A stretch of DNA of 64,000 bases from Paracoccus sp041927875 (GTDB lineage: Bacteria > Pseudomonadota > Alphaproteobacteria > Rhodobacterales > Rhodobacteraceae). Positions 7,700 through 16,663 of this stretch are shown here, one piece after another. The translations under genes and the position numbers were made by a program. The stretch lies in the NCBI RefSeq assembly GCF_041927875.1, contig NZ_JBHFHN010000006.1. One strand, given 5' to 3'. The notes under the pieces are model-generated. The model searched no databases and had not been told where the DNA came from. It was given only the letters and a program-made list of their open reading frames with translations. Every line of letters begins with the position of its first letter. Position 1 is the first letter of the stretch.

Positions 7700-8638
7700 A
7701 TGAACTGGATCTCGAACTATGTCCGTCCGAAGATCAATTCGCTGTTCTCGCGCCGCGAAGTGCCCGAGAACCTGTGGACCAAGTGCCCCGAATGCGGGAC
7801 CATGCTGTTCCACCGCGAACTGGACGACAATCTGAACGTCTGCACCAGTTGCGATCACCATCTGGCGATCACGCCGCGCGCGCGCTTTACCGCGCTGTTC
7901 GACGCGGGTGTGTTCAAAGAGGTGAAGGTGCCCGATCCGATCACCGATCCGCTGCAATTCCGCGATCAGAAGAAGTATCCCGACCGGATGAAGGCCGCGC
8001 AGAAATCCACCGGCGAGAAAGAGGCGATGCTGGTTGCCGAGGGTGACATCGGCCGCACCCCGATCGTCGCCGCTGCCCAGGATTTCAGCTTCATGGGCGG
8101 ATCGATGGGCATGTATGTCGGCAACGCCATCATCGCCGCCGCCGAACGCGCCATCAAGCTGAAGCGCCCGTTGGTGCTGTTTTCCGCCGCCGGTGGCGCG
8201 CGGATGCAGGAGGGCATCCTGTCGCTGATGCAGATGCCGCGCACCACGGTCGCGGTGAACATGCTGCGCGACGCGGGCCTGCCCTATATCGTCGTGCTGA
8301 CCCATCCGACCACCGGCGGCGTCACCGCCAGCTATGCGATGCTGGGCGATGTGCAGATTGCGGAACCCAATGCACTGATCTGCTTTGCCGGGCCGCGCGT
8401 CATCGAACAGACGATCCGCGAAAAGCTGCCCGAGGGGTTCCAGCGCGCCGAATACCTGCTGGAACACGGGATGCTGGACCGGGTGACGCATCGCAAGCAT
8501 TTGCGCGACGAACTGGTGACGATCCTGCGGATGCTGATGAAGCAGACCCCCGCCGTGGCCGCCGATCTGCCCGCGCCGAAACCCGCCGAGGTGCAAAAGC
8601 CCGCCGCGCCGAAGACTGTCACCGACAAACCGGCCTGA
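7700..8638 (+). CDS. accD: Acetyl-CoA carboxylase carboxyltransferase subunit beta
   Basis: The 312-residue product begins MNWISNYVRPKINSLF and carries the AccD zinc ribbon with Cys29, Cys32, Cys48 and Cys51. The crotonase-like core includes FMGGSMGMYVG and the SAAGGARMQEG and HPTTGGVTASYAMLGD motifs. It pairs with AccA in the carboxyltransferase. The C-terminal 25 residues are alanine/proline/lysine-rich and probably disordered. A longer frame exists upstream of the ATG, but the family start is at the MNW. folC follows after a hairpin repeat; accD-folC is a common bacterial arrangement. Confidence 0.95.
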   Translation: MNWISNYVRPKINSLFSRREVPENLWTKCPECGTMLFHRELDDNLNVCTSCDHHLAITPRARFTALFDAGVFKEVKVPDPITDPLQFRDQKKYPDRMKAAQKSTGEKEAMLVAEGDIGRTPIVAAAQDFSFMGGSMGMYVGNAIIAAAERAIKLKRPLVLFSAAGGARMQEGILSLMQMPRTTVAVNMLRDAGLPYIVVLTHPTTGGVTASYAMLGDVQIAEPNALICFAGPRVIEQTIREKLPEGFQRAEYLLEHGMLDRVTHRKHLRDELVTILRMLMKQTPAVAADLPAPKPAEVQKPAAPKTVTDKPA

Positions 8639-8642
8639 TCCT

Positions 8643-8690
8643 TTCTTCTTGGTTCAGATATCCCGGGGGGCCGGGGGCAGCGCCCCCGGA
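8643..8690 (-). repeat. Intergenic hairpin repeat, copy 1 (GATATTT family)
   Basis: Read on the minus strand this copy is a GC hairpin (CCGGGGGC-gct-GCCCCCGG), then CCCCCCGGGATAT and CCAAGAAGAAAG. Copies 2 (52710-52760) and 3 (56492-56545) have the same parts in the same order on the plus strand. It fills the accD-folC gap. I recognise the pattern as an interspersed palindromic element of Rhodobacterales; whether it terminates transcription is unknown, as no T-run follows the hairpin on the plus strand. Confidence 0.75.
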
Positions 8691-8704
8691 CATAGGAGGC
8701 CACG

Positions 8705-9976
8705 ATGACCGACCGTTCCGACGTGATCCTGTCGCGGCTGATGGGCCTGCATCCCAAGATCATCGACCTGACGCTGGACCGGATGCACCGCATCCTTGCC
8801 GGACTTGACCATCCCGAGCGCGCCCTGCCGCCGGTGATCCATGTCGCGGGCACCAATGGCAAGGGCAGCACCCAGGCGATGATCCGCGCCGGGCTGGAAA
8901 AGGCGGGCAAGCGCGTCCATGCCTATACCTCGCCGCATCTGGCGCGGTTTCACGAACGCATCCGGCTGGCCGGGCAGATCATCCCCGAGGCGGATCTGGC
9001 CGCACTGCTGGATCAGGTCGAGGCCGCCAATGGGCCGACGCCGATCACCTTCTTTGAAATCACCACCGCCGCCGCGCTGCTGGCCTTTGCCCGCACGCCG
9101 GCGGATTACACCTTGCTTGAGGTCGGCCTGGGCGGGCGGCTGGATGCGACCAATGTGATCGACGCCCCGACGCTGACCATCATCACCCCGGTCAGCATCG
9201 ATCATACGCAATATCTGGGCGACACGCTGGCCCAGATCGTCGGTGAAAAGGCCGGGATCATCAAGCGCGGCGTGCCCTGCGTGGTCGGCCCGCAGGCCGA
9301 TGCCGCGCTGGCGGTGATCGAGGATCGCGCCGCCCGCCTGGGCGCGCCGCTGCATGTCGCGGGCCAGCACTGGCACGCGCGGGCCGAGGCCGGGCGGCTG
9401 ATCTTCGAGGATGAAACGGGCCTGCTGGACCTGCCGCTGCCGGTGCTGCGCGGTCCCCATCAGATCGACAATGCCGGGGCCGCGATTGCCGCGCTGCGCG
9501 TCCTGGGCTTTGGCGCCGATGCTGCCGAGGCCGCCGTGACCCGCGCCGAATGGCCCGCCCGGATGCAGCGCCTGCGCCACGGCCCGCTGGTCGATGCGGC
9601 GGCGGGCAGCGAATTGTGGCTGGATGGCGGCCATAACCCGGCAGGTGGTCAGGCGATCGCCGCGACGCTGGCCGCGATGCCCGCGCGCCCGACGCATCTG
9701 ATCTGCGGGATGCTGAACACCAAGGATGTCGCGGGTTACATGCGCCCGCTGTCCGGGCAGGCCGCCAGCCTGACCGCCGTCTCGATCCCGGATGAGGTGA
9801 ACACCCTGCCCGCCGACGCCACGGCGGCCGCCGCCCGATCGGTCGGCATCCCCACCGACACCGCCGCCAGCGTGATCGACGCGATCCGCGCCATTCGCGC
9901 CCGGCATGGCGAGGGGCGCATCCTGATCTGCGGATCGCTGTATCTGGCGGGGCAGGTGCTGCGCGAGAACGGTTGA
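8705..9976 (+). CDS. folC: Bifunctional folylpolyglutamate synthase / dihydrofolate synthase
   Basis: The 423-residue protein begins MTDRSDVILSRLMGLHPK. It has the Mur-ligase-type P-loop GTNGKGST at residues 49-56, an adjacent omega-loop TSPHLARFHERI, and SIDHTQYLGDTLAQI further on. It adds L-glutamate to dihydropteroate and then gamma-glutamates to folates in the cytoplasm. A strong AGGAGG lies just upstream of the ATG, immediately after the hairpin repeat. It converges with putR, with only four bases between the stop codons and no visible terminator. Confidence 0.93.
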   Translation: MTDRSDVILSRLMGLHPKIIDLTLDRMHRILAGLDHPERALPPVIHVAGTNGKGSTQAMIRAGLEKAGKRVHAYTSPHLARFHERIRLAGQIIPEADLAALLDQVEAANGPTPITFFEITTAAALLAFARTPADYTLLEVGLGGRLDATNVIDAPTLTIITPVSIDHTQYLGDTLAQIVGEKAGIIKRGVPCVVGPQADAALAVIEDRAARLGAPLHVAGQHWHARAEAGRLIFEDETGLLDLPLPVLRGPHQIDNAGAAIAALRVLGFGADAAEAAVTRAEWPARMQRLRHGPLVDAAAGSELWLDGGHNPAGGQAIAATLAAMPARPTHLICGMLNTKDVAGYMRPLSGQAASLTAVSIPDEVNTLPADATAAAARSVGIPTDTAASVIDAIRAIRARHGEGRILICGSLYLAGQVLRENG

Positions 9977-9980
9977 CGGG

Positions 9981-10514
9981 TCAGCCGATCGGCGTCACCG
10001 GCCCGGCATCCTTGACCGTCTCCATCGCCACGAAGGTCGATGTCGCGGCGACATGCGGCAGGCTGGAAAGGCGTTCGGCCATCACCTGTCGATAGGCGGC
10101 GATGTCCTCGGTCCGCACCTTCAGCAGATAGTCAAAGCCACCGGCAATCATGTGGCATTCCTCGATCTCGGGGATCGCCCGAACGGCGCGGTTGAAGGCT
10201 TGCAACGCGGCCTCGCGCGTGTCTGACAGCCGGATCTGCACAAAGGCCACATGCGCCAGCCCCAGCCGCCGCGCCGACAGGATCGCGCGATAACCGGCGA
10301 TGACGCCCGCGCGCTCCAGCCTGCGCACCCGCGCCTGCACCGGGGTTTTCGACAGCCCGACCCTTGCCGCCAGATCGGTCATGCTGATCCGCGCCTCGGC
10401 CGCCAGGATCGTCAGAATCGCGCGGTCGAACCGGTCCAGATCCGGCGACGCATTCGCGCTGTCCTGCGGCGTGAAATCAGTCGAATCGCCCATCATCCGC
10501 CGATCATTGGTCAT
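9981..10514 (-). CDS. putR: Lrp/AsnC-family regulator, likely PutR (activator of putA)
   Basis: The 177-residue product has an Lrp-type helix-turn-helix (DRAILTILAAEARISMTDLAARVGLS with RVRRLERAGVI) and a C-terminal RAM ligand-binding domain (EIEECHMIAGGFDYLLKV). In Agrobacterium and Rhodobacter, a divergent Lrp-type PutR activates putA in response to proline, and this gene is divergent from putA, 60 bases away, which supports the name. The ATG at 10514 is chosen because AAGGA precedes it; an in-frame TTG lies five codons upstream. Function is inferred from family plus position. Confidence 0.85.
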   Translation of the reverse strand: MTNDRRMMGDSTDFTPQDSANASPDLDRFDRAILTILAAEARISMTDLAARVGLSKTPVQARVRRLERAGVIAGYRAILSARRLGLAHVAFVQIRLSDTREAALQAFNRAVRAIPEIEECHMIAGGFDYLLKVRTEDIAAYRQVMAERLSSLPHVAATSTFVAMETVKDAGPVTPIG

Positions 10515-10574
10515 AACGTCCTTCAGCAAGCGGCTATCCTGGGGGCAAAGTCAATCTGACGCATCGGATCACCC

Positions 10575-13500
10575 ATGACCCTGACCCTGGACGCCATCGA
10601 CCGCCTGACCCTGCAACCCGAAGCCCCGCTGCTGCACGCCCTACTGGCCGAGGCGGCTTTGGACGCCGCCGCCCGCAACCGCATTTCGGCGGCGGGCGCG
10701 GTGCTGGTCGCGCGCATCCGCGCCGAAATCGATCCCGGCCTGATGGAGGTGTTCCTGGCCGAATACGGCCTGTCCACCGATGAGGGGCTGGCTCTGATGT
10801 CGCTGGCCGAGGCGCTGCTGCGGGTGCCCGACGCCGAAACATCCGACGCGCTGATCGAGGACAAGATCGCGCCCTCGGACTGGGCCAGCCATCGCGGCAA
10901 GTCGCGGTCCACCCTGGTGAACCTGTCGACCCGCGGGCTGATGCTGACCGGCGGTGTGCTGGACCGACGCGACAGCGGCCTGATCCGGGGCGCGGTGCGG
11001 CGTCTGGGCCAGCCGGTCATCCGCGCCGCCGTCACGCGCGCGATGCGCGAAATGGGCCGTCAGTTCGTGCTGGGCGAGACCATCCAGGATGCCATGGGCC
11101 GCGCCAGCGACGACCCGCTGGTGACCTATTCCTATGACATGCTGGGCGAGGCCGCGATGACCGCGCTTGACGCCAGCCGCTATGCCGAGGCCTATCGCCG
11201 CGCGATCGCCGCCATCGCCACGGCCTGCAAGCCGGGCCAGGTGCGCGCCAATCCCGGCATCTCGGTCAAGCTGTCGGCGCTGCATCCGCGCTATGAAACC
11301 GCGCAGGACGACCGGGTGATGGCCGAGCTGGTGCCGGTGCTGAGCGATCTGGCCCGCCAGGCCGCGCGCGCCGACATGGCGCTGACCGTCGATGCCGAGG
11401 AAAGCTATCGTCTGACGCTTTCCCTTCGGGTGATCGAGGCGGTGCTGGCCGATCCCGAACTGGCCGGGTGGGAGGGCTTCGGCGTCGTCGTGCAGGCCTA
11501 TGGCCGCCGCGCCGGGCCGGTCATCGACTGGCTGTATGATCTGGCCAACCGGCTGGATCGCAAGATCATGATCCGGTTGGTCAAAGGCGCCTATTGGGAT
11601 GCCGAAATCAAGCGCGCGCAGGTGCTTGGCCTGCCCGATTTCCCGGTTTTCACCCGCAAGATCGGCAGCGACGCCAGCTATATCGCGCTGGCCCGCCGCC
11701 TGCTGGGGCGCACCGACCGCATCTATCCGCAATTCGCCACCCACAACGCCCATACCGTCGCCGCGGTGATCGACATGGCCGATGGCCGCCCGTTCGAGTT
11801 CCAGCGCCTGCATGGCATGGGCGAGCGGCTGCATGACATCATCCGCGCCGATTACGGCCACCGGACGCGGATCTATGCCCCGGTTGGCGCGCATCGGGAA
11901 TTGCTGGCCTATCTGGTGCGCAGGCTGTTGGAGAACGGCGCCAATTCATCCTTCGTCAACCAGATCGTCGATGAGAACGTGCCGCCCTCGGTCGTCGCAG
12001 CCTGTCCGCTGACGGCGCTGGAGGGGCTGGCCCAGGTCGACAATCCGGCGCTGCCGAAAGGCCCGGCGATTTTCGCGCCGGCGCGGGAAAACAGCCGGGG
12101 CTGGGACATTGCCGATCCGGTGGTGCTGGCCGGGCTAGTGGCGGCGCGCGCGCCCTTCATGACCCGTGATGAGGTCGCCGCGCCGATCATTGCGCAGCCT
12201 GAGGCGGATGGCCCCGCCCAGCCGGTGCTGAACCCCGCGAGCGGCGCTGTGGTGGGGCAGGTCCATGCGGCGACGGAGGCCCAGGTGCAGGCCGCGCTGA
12301 CGGCGGCGCAATGCTGGGGCGCGCCGGTCTCGACCCGGGCCGAGACGCTGCGCCGGGCGGCGGATCTCTATGAATCCGAGGCCCCCCACATCTTTGCGCT
12401 GCTGGCGCGCGAAGTGGGCAAGACCTGGGCCGATGCCATTGCGGAACTGCGCGAAGCCGTTGATTTCCTGCGTTATTACGCGGACGAGGCGGCGGGCGAT
12501 CCGGGCCCGGCGCGTGGCATCTTTGCCTGCATCAGCCCCTGGAACTTTCCGCTGGCGATCTTTACCGGCCAGATTGCCGGGGCGCTGGCGACCGGCAACG
12601 GGGTGATCGCCAAGCCCGCCGAACAGACCCCGCTGATCGCGCATCTGGCGGTCAGCCTGCTGCATCGCGCGGGCGTGCCGCAGGCCGCGCTGCAACTGCT
12701 GCCGGGTGATGGTGCCACGGTCGGCGCGGCGCTGACTGCGGATCCGCGCATCGACGGCGTGGCCTTTACCGGCGGCACCGACACCGCCCAGGCGATCCGG
12801 CGCGCGATGGCCGACCACCTGGCCCCCGACGCGCCGCTGATCGCGGAAACCGGCGGGCTGAACGCGATGGTCGTCGATTCCACCGCGCTGCCCGAACAGG
12901 CGGTGCGCGACATCATCGCCAGTGCCTTCCAGTCGGCGGGGCAACGCTGTTCGGCGCTGCGCTGCCTGTATCTGCAAGACGACATTGCCCCGCATGTGAC
13001 CGAGATGCTGTTCGGCGCGATGGATCAGTTGCGGCTGGGCGACCCGGCGGCGATCGACCATGACATCGGCCCGGTGATCGACGCCGAGGCCGCCGCGACC
13101 ATCCGCGATCACATCGCCCAGGCCCGCGCCGAGGGGCGGCTCATGAAACAGCTTGCCGCGCCCGATCAGGGCCATTTCGTCGGCCCCGCGGTGATCGCCG
13201 TTGACAGCATCGCCGATCTGGGGCGCGAGATCTTCGGCCCGGTCCTGCATCTGGCGACCTTCCCCGCCGATGGGCTGGACGCGGTGGTCCGGGCGATCAA
13301 CGCCACCGGCTATGGGCTGACGTTCGGTCTGCATTCGCGCATCGCCAGCCGCATCGATACGGTGGCGGGCGCGGTGCGGGCGGGCAACCGCTATGTGAAC
13401 CGCAACCAGATCGGCGCGGTGGTGGGCAGCCAGCCCTTTGGCGGCGAAGGGCTGTCGGGCACCGGTCCCAAGGCGGGTGGCCCGGATTATCTGCGCCGCT

Positions 13501-14009
13501 TCACGCGCGGCGCGGCAGGGGTGGCTAGCGGGCGGTTCGATGCGCCCGAGACCGCCGAGGCCCTGCGCAAACGGCTGGACCCGAGCCGCCCGACGCAGGA
13601 CGAACTGGCGCGCCACAACCTGCCCGGCCCGACGGGCGAGACGAACCGCCTGACCCTGCATCCGCGCCCGGCGATCCTGTGCCTGGGTCCGGGGCGCGCG
13701 GCGGCAGATGCGCAGGCGCAGGCGGTTCATGCGCTGGGAGGGGTGGCCGTGGCCGCGCGCGGCGACGTCGCGCCCGAGGCGCTGACCACGCTGGATCATC
13801 TGGGCGGCGTGATCTGGTGGGGCAGTGCCGAGCGGGCGCGCGCCTATGGTCAGGCCTTGGCCGCGCGGCCCGGCGCGATCCTGCCGCTGATCACCAGCCG
13901 CCCGGACCGCGCCCATGTCGCGCTGGAACGCCATATGTGCATCGACACCACGGCATCGGGCGGCAATGCCGCGCTGCTGGCGGGTGAGGCGATGGGACCG
14001 GCGCGTTAA
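10575..14009 (+). CDS. putA: Bifunctional proline dehydrogenase / L-glutamate-gamma-semialdehyde dehydrogenase PutA
   Basis: The 1144-residue protein has a helical N-terminal arm, a FAD-binding proline dehydrogenase barrel (RLVKGAYWDAEIKRAQ near residue 335), and an aldehyde dehydrogenase domain with Asn657 (ISPWNFPL), Glu758 (AETGG) and catalytic Cys792 (SAGQRCSALR). The last 130 residues form the extra C-terminal domain, with the conserved ERHMCIDTTASGGN motif. There is no ribbon-helix-helix DNA-binding domain at the N-terminus, so this is the non-DNA-binding class with a C-terminal domain (type B), consistent with a separate PutR. It oxidises proline to glutamate in two steps at the inner face of the membrane. 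Confidence 0.96.
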   Translation: MTLTLDAIDRLTLQPEAPLLHALLAEAALDAAARNRISAAGAVLVARIRAEIDPGLMEVFLAEYGLSTDEGLALMSLAEALLRVPDAETSDALIEDKIAPSDWASHRGKSRSTLVNLSTRGLMLTGGVLDRRDSGLIRGAVRRLGQPVIRAAVTRAMREMGRQFVLGETIQDAMGRASDDPLVTYSYDMLGEAAMTALDASRYAEAYRRAIAAIATACKPGQVRANPGISVKLSALHPRYETAQDDRVMAELVPVLSDLARQAARADMALTVDAEESYRLTLSLRVIEAVLADPELAGWEGFGVVVQAYGRRAGPVIDWLYDLANRLDRKIMIRLVKGAYWDAEIKRAQVLGLPDFPVFTRKIGSDASYIALARRLLGRTDRIYPQFATHNAHTVAAVIDMADGRPFEFQRLHGMGERLHDIIRADYGHRTRIYAPVGAHRELLAYLVRRLLENGANSSFVNQIVDENVPPSVVAACPLTALEGLAQVDNPALPKGPAIFAPARENSRGWDIADPVVLAGLVAARAPFMTRDEVAAPIIAQPEADGPAQPVLNPASGAVVGQVHAATEAQVQAALTAAQCWGAPVSTRAETLRRAADLYESEAPHIFALLAREVGKTWADAIAELREAVDFLRYYADEAAGDPGPARGIFACISPWNFPLAIFTGQIAGALATGNGVIAKPAEQTPLIAHLAVSLLHRAGVPQAALQLLPGDGATVGAALTADPRIDGVAFTGGTDTAQAIRRAMADHLAPDAPLIAETGGLNAMVVDSTALPEQAVRDIIASAFQSAGQRCSALRCLYLQDDIAPHVTEMLFGAMDQLRLGDPAAIDHDIGPVIDAEAAATIRDHIAQARAEGRLMKQLAAPDQGHFVGPAVIAVDSIADLGREIFGPVLHLATFPADGLDAVVRAINATGYGLTFGLHSRIASRIDTVAGAVRAGNRYVNRNQIGAVVGSQPFGGEGLSGTGPKAGGPDYLRRFTRGAAGVASGRFDAPETAEALRKRLDPSRPTQDELARHNLPGPTGETNRLTLHPRPAILCLGPGRAAADAQAQAVHALGGVAVAARGDVAPEALTTLDHLGGVIWWGSAERARAYGQALAARPGAILPLITSRPDRAHVALERHMCIDTTASGGNAALLAGEAMGPAR

Positions 14010-14031
14010 GCACCGGTTACAGCGGCTGGCG

Positions 14032-14874
14032 TCACAGCGGCTTTGGGGCGCTGCGCAGCAGGATCAGTTCCAGCCGGTTGTTGCGCGGCGCCATCGGGTT
14101 CGGATCGGCCGGGCGGCGGTCTGCGTAGCCCGTCACCCGCTCGATCCGGGCGGGCGGAAAGCCGGTCTGCGCCAGATGCTGCCGCACCGCCTGCGCGCGC
14201 GCCGTGGTCAGATCCCATGACGGGTCGTGGCGCAGCACCTCGGGGTAGGTGCGGGTATGCGATTCGATGGCCACCGGATTGGTGACGATGGCAAAGACGC
14301 GCGTCACCACGCCCAGCAACTCGCGCATCAGCGGCGTGGGCTGGGCGGTTTCGGCGTCAAACAGCGCGGCATCCGGCTGATCGAAGAACTCGACCACCAG
14401 ACCTTCGTCGGTCAGCTTGACGTCGATATGGCGCAGCAGGTTCTGCCGGTCGGTCAGCGCGCCGCTGGCCCCGGTCAGCGCGGCCTCGATCTCGGACGCC
14501 ATTTGCTGAAAGGCGGTCATGTCCTGTGTGGCCTCGGCCCCGCTGGCCTGGCGTTCGGTGCTTGGTCGAGCCGCCGAGGCGCCCTGACCGTTCTGCGCCA
14601 GGGTGTTTTCCGACAGCACATTATCGCCGCCAAACGCCCCCTGACCCCCGCCCGAGATCCGCGCGATCGGAATCGAGGGGTTGAAATAGTCCGCCAGCCC
14701 CTTGCGTTGCTGTTCGGTGGTGGCGTTCAGCAGCCACATCAACATGAAAAAGGCCATCATCGCGGTGACGAAATCGGCATAGGCCACTTTCCAGGCACCG
14801 CCGTGATGGCCGTCACCCGCGACCACCTTTTTCCGTTTGATGATGACCGGAGCCGCCGCATTGCGCGCCGCCAT
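14032..14874 (-). CDS. motB: Flagellar motor stator protein MotB
   Basis: The 280-residue product starts MAARNAAAPVIIKRKK. A single N-terminal membrane helix contains the essential proton-binding aspartate (Asp34 in YADFVTAMMAF), a plug-like segment follows (LADYFNPS), and the C-terminal third is an OmpA/MotB peptidoglycan-binding domain (GYADRRPADPNPM and NNRLEL). It anchors the stator around the flagellar rotor. No motA is next to it; the flagellar genes of this window lie 8 kb away. The ATG at 14874 is chosen over an in-frame ATG eight codons upstream because MotB N-termini start near the basic stretch. Confidence 0.9.
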   Translation of the reverse strand: MAARNAAAPVIIKRKKVVAGDGHHGGAWKVAYADFVTAMMAFFMLMWLLNATTEQQRKGLADYFNPSIPIARISGGGQGAFGGDNVLSENTLAQNGQGASAARPSTERQASGAEATQDMTAFQQMASEIEAALTGASGALTDRQNLLRHIDVKLTDEGLVVEFFDQPDAALFDAETAQPTPLMRELLGVVTRVFAIVTNPVAIESHTRTYPEVLRHDPSWDLTTARAQAVRQHLAQTGFPPARIERVTGYADRRPADPNPMAPRNNRLELILLRSAPKPL

Positions 14875-14956
14875 GGTCGTATCCCCACACTTACCCACGC
14901 CCCTTGTAGCGCATCGGGGCTTAAGCAGGGGTTAACAGATCAAATGCGTGGCAGTT

Positions 14957-16558
14957 TCAGCCCTGGCGCGCGCGGCCCAGGATCATGTCGGCGGCCTTTT
15001 CCGCGATCATGATCGTCGGGCTGTTGGTATTGCCGCTGGTGATCGTCGGCATGATCGAGGCATCGACCACCCGCAGCCCCTCAAAGCCGCGCAGCCGCAA
15101 CTGCGGATCGACCACCGCGCCGTCATCGGCGCCCATCCGGCAGGTGCCGACCGGGTGAAAGATCGTCGATCCGATGCGCCCGGCGGCCTGGGCCAGCCCC
15201 TCGTCGCTGTCATCGCCGGGGCCGGGCTTGAACTCATCCGGGGCATAGCGCGCCATCGGGGCGGCGGCCATGATCTGCCGCGTCAGGCGGATGGCGCGCG
15301 CCGCGACCAGGCGGTCGCCCGGCGTCGACAGATAGCGCGGCGCGATCACCGGAGCGCGGCGGAAATCGGGGCTTGAGATCGACACATGCCCGCGGCTTTC
15401 GGGGCGCAACGGCACCACGCTGGCGGTGATCGCGGGAAAGCGGTGCAGCGGCTGGCCGAACGCGTCCAGCGACAGGGGCTGGACGTGGTATTCCAGATCG
15501 GGCGTCGCCACATCCGGGCTGGACCGCGCAAAGGCGCCCAACTGGCTGGGCGCCATCGACATCGGCCCGCTGCGGGTCATCGCATAGCGCAGCCCGATCA
15601 GCCCGCGCCCCCACAGCCGCCGCGCCATCATGTTCAGCGTCGCCGCGCCGTGAACGCGATAGGCGCAGCGGATTTGCAGATGATCCTGAAGGTTCTGCCC
15701 GACCGGCGCATCGCGGCGCAGGGCGATCCCCATGTCCTGCAGCAGCGCGCCGGGACCGATGCCGGACAGTTGCAGGATCTGCGGGCTGCCGATGGCACCG
15801 GCGGCGAGGATCACCTCGGCCCGCGCGCGCAGATCCTGGGGGGCGTTGTCGCGCACCACCCGCAGGCCGATGGCGCGGGTGCCGTCGAACAGGATCTGCG
15901 CGACCTGGGTTTCGGTCATCACCGTCAGATTGGGCCTGCGGGCGGCGGGCTTCAGAAAGGCGCGCGCGGTCGACACCCGAAAGCCGCCACGCTGGTTCAC
16001 CTTGAAATAGCCCACGCCCAGATTGTCGCCGGTGTTGAAATCATCGCTGCGCGGGATGCCCAGTGTCTCGGCCGCGCGGGCGAAATCATCCAGCACATCC
16101 CAGCGAAGCCGCTGATTTTCCACGCGCCATTCGCCGCCCTGAGCGTGATCGGGGTTGCCTGGGGCAGGTGCGTAATCCTCGGATTTCAGGAAATAGGGGC
16201 GGACGTCATCCCAACCCCAGCCGGTGCAGCCCGCCTGCCGCCAGCCGTCGTAATCGGCGGCCTGGCCGCGCAGATACAGCATCCCGTTGATCGACGAACA
16301 GCCGCCCAGCACCCGCCCGCGTGGATAGATCAGCGACCGCCCGTCCAGCCCCGGCTCGGGCGCGGTGCGATAGCCCCAGTCGGTGCGTGGATTGCCGATG
16401 CAATACAGATAGCCGATCGGAATGTGGATCCAGGGGTAGTTGTCGCGCCCGCCGGCCTCGATCAGCAACACCCGATTGGCGGGGTTGGCCGACAGTCGGT
16501 TGGCCAGCACGCAGCCCGCGCTGCCCGCCCCCGCGATGATGTAATCCCATTCCGCCAT
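14957..16558 (-). CDS. GMC-family oxidoreductase (choline/alcohol dehydrogenase-like)
   Basis: The 533-residue protein has the FAD dinucleotide motif GAGSAG at residues 10-15, the GMC signature GRVLGGCSSINGMLYLRG near residue 80, a second signature GAIGSPQILQLSGIGP around 260, and the C-terminal catalytic histidine in FHPVGTCRMG followed by SGNTNSPTIM. It is an FAD-dependent dehydrogenase of an alcohol-type substrate that cannot be named from sequence; the AlkJ/BetA branch is the nearest I recognise. The frame stays open far upstream, but that part has no domain character and overlaps pqiA1, so the ATG at 16558 is used. It is divergent from the pqi operon. Confidence 0.88.
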   Translation of the reverse strand: MAEWDYIIAGAGSAGCVLANRLSANPANRVLLIEAGGRDNYPWIHIPIGYLYCIGNPRTDWGYRTAPEPGLDGRSLIYPRGRVLGGCSSINGMLYLRGQAADYDGWRQAGCTGWGWDDVRPYFLKSEDYAPAPGNPDHAQGGEWRVENQRLRWDVLDDFARAAETLGIPRSDDFNTGDNLGVGYFKVNQRGGFRVSTARAFLKPAARRPNLTVMTETQVAQILFDGTRAIGLRVVRDNAPQDLRARAEVILAAGAIGSPQILQLSGIGPGALLQDMGIALRRDAPVGQNLQDHLQIRCAYRVHGAATLNMMARRLWGRGLIGLRYAMTRSGPMSMAPSQLGAFARSSPDVATPDLEYHVQPLSLDAFGQPLHRFPAITASVVPLRPESRGHVSISSPDFRRAPVIAPRYLSTPGDRLVAARAIRLTRQIMAAAPMARYAPDEFKPGPGDDSDEGLAQAAGRIGSTIFHPVGTCRMGADDGAVVDPQLRLRGFEGLRVVDASIMPTITSGNTNSPTIMIAEKAADMILGRARQG

Positions 16559-16629
16559 GCGCGATCCCCCCGGCTGGCCATGGTGGCGCGGCGCGGCCAC
16601 AGGCGCAAGCGGGCGCGCGGGTTCCGGCC

Positions 16630-16657
16630 TTGATCTGCGCCCGCGCTGATCTATGTT
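16630..16657 (+). promoter_or_regulatory. Candidate sigma-70 promoter giving a leaderless pqiA1 transcript
   Basis: TTGATC (16630-16635) and TATGTT (16652-16657) are separated by 16 bases. The -10 hexamer ends six bases before the ATG at 16664, so transcription would start at or next to the start codon. No Shine-Dalgarno sequence precedes that ATG, which fits a leaderless mRNA. Based on pattern only. Confidence 0.4.
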
Positions 16658-16663
16658 CGCACG

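Noticed and set aside
6433..8046. Open reading frame of 537 codons spanning cls and the start of accD
   Set aside because: It is antisense to cls, out of frame with accD, and of shadow composition.
9976..9981. Bidirectional terminator between folC and putR
   Set aside because: Only four bases separate the two stop codons and no hairpin with T-run is visible around them.
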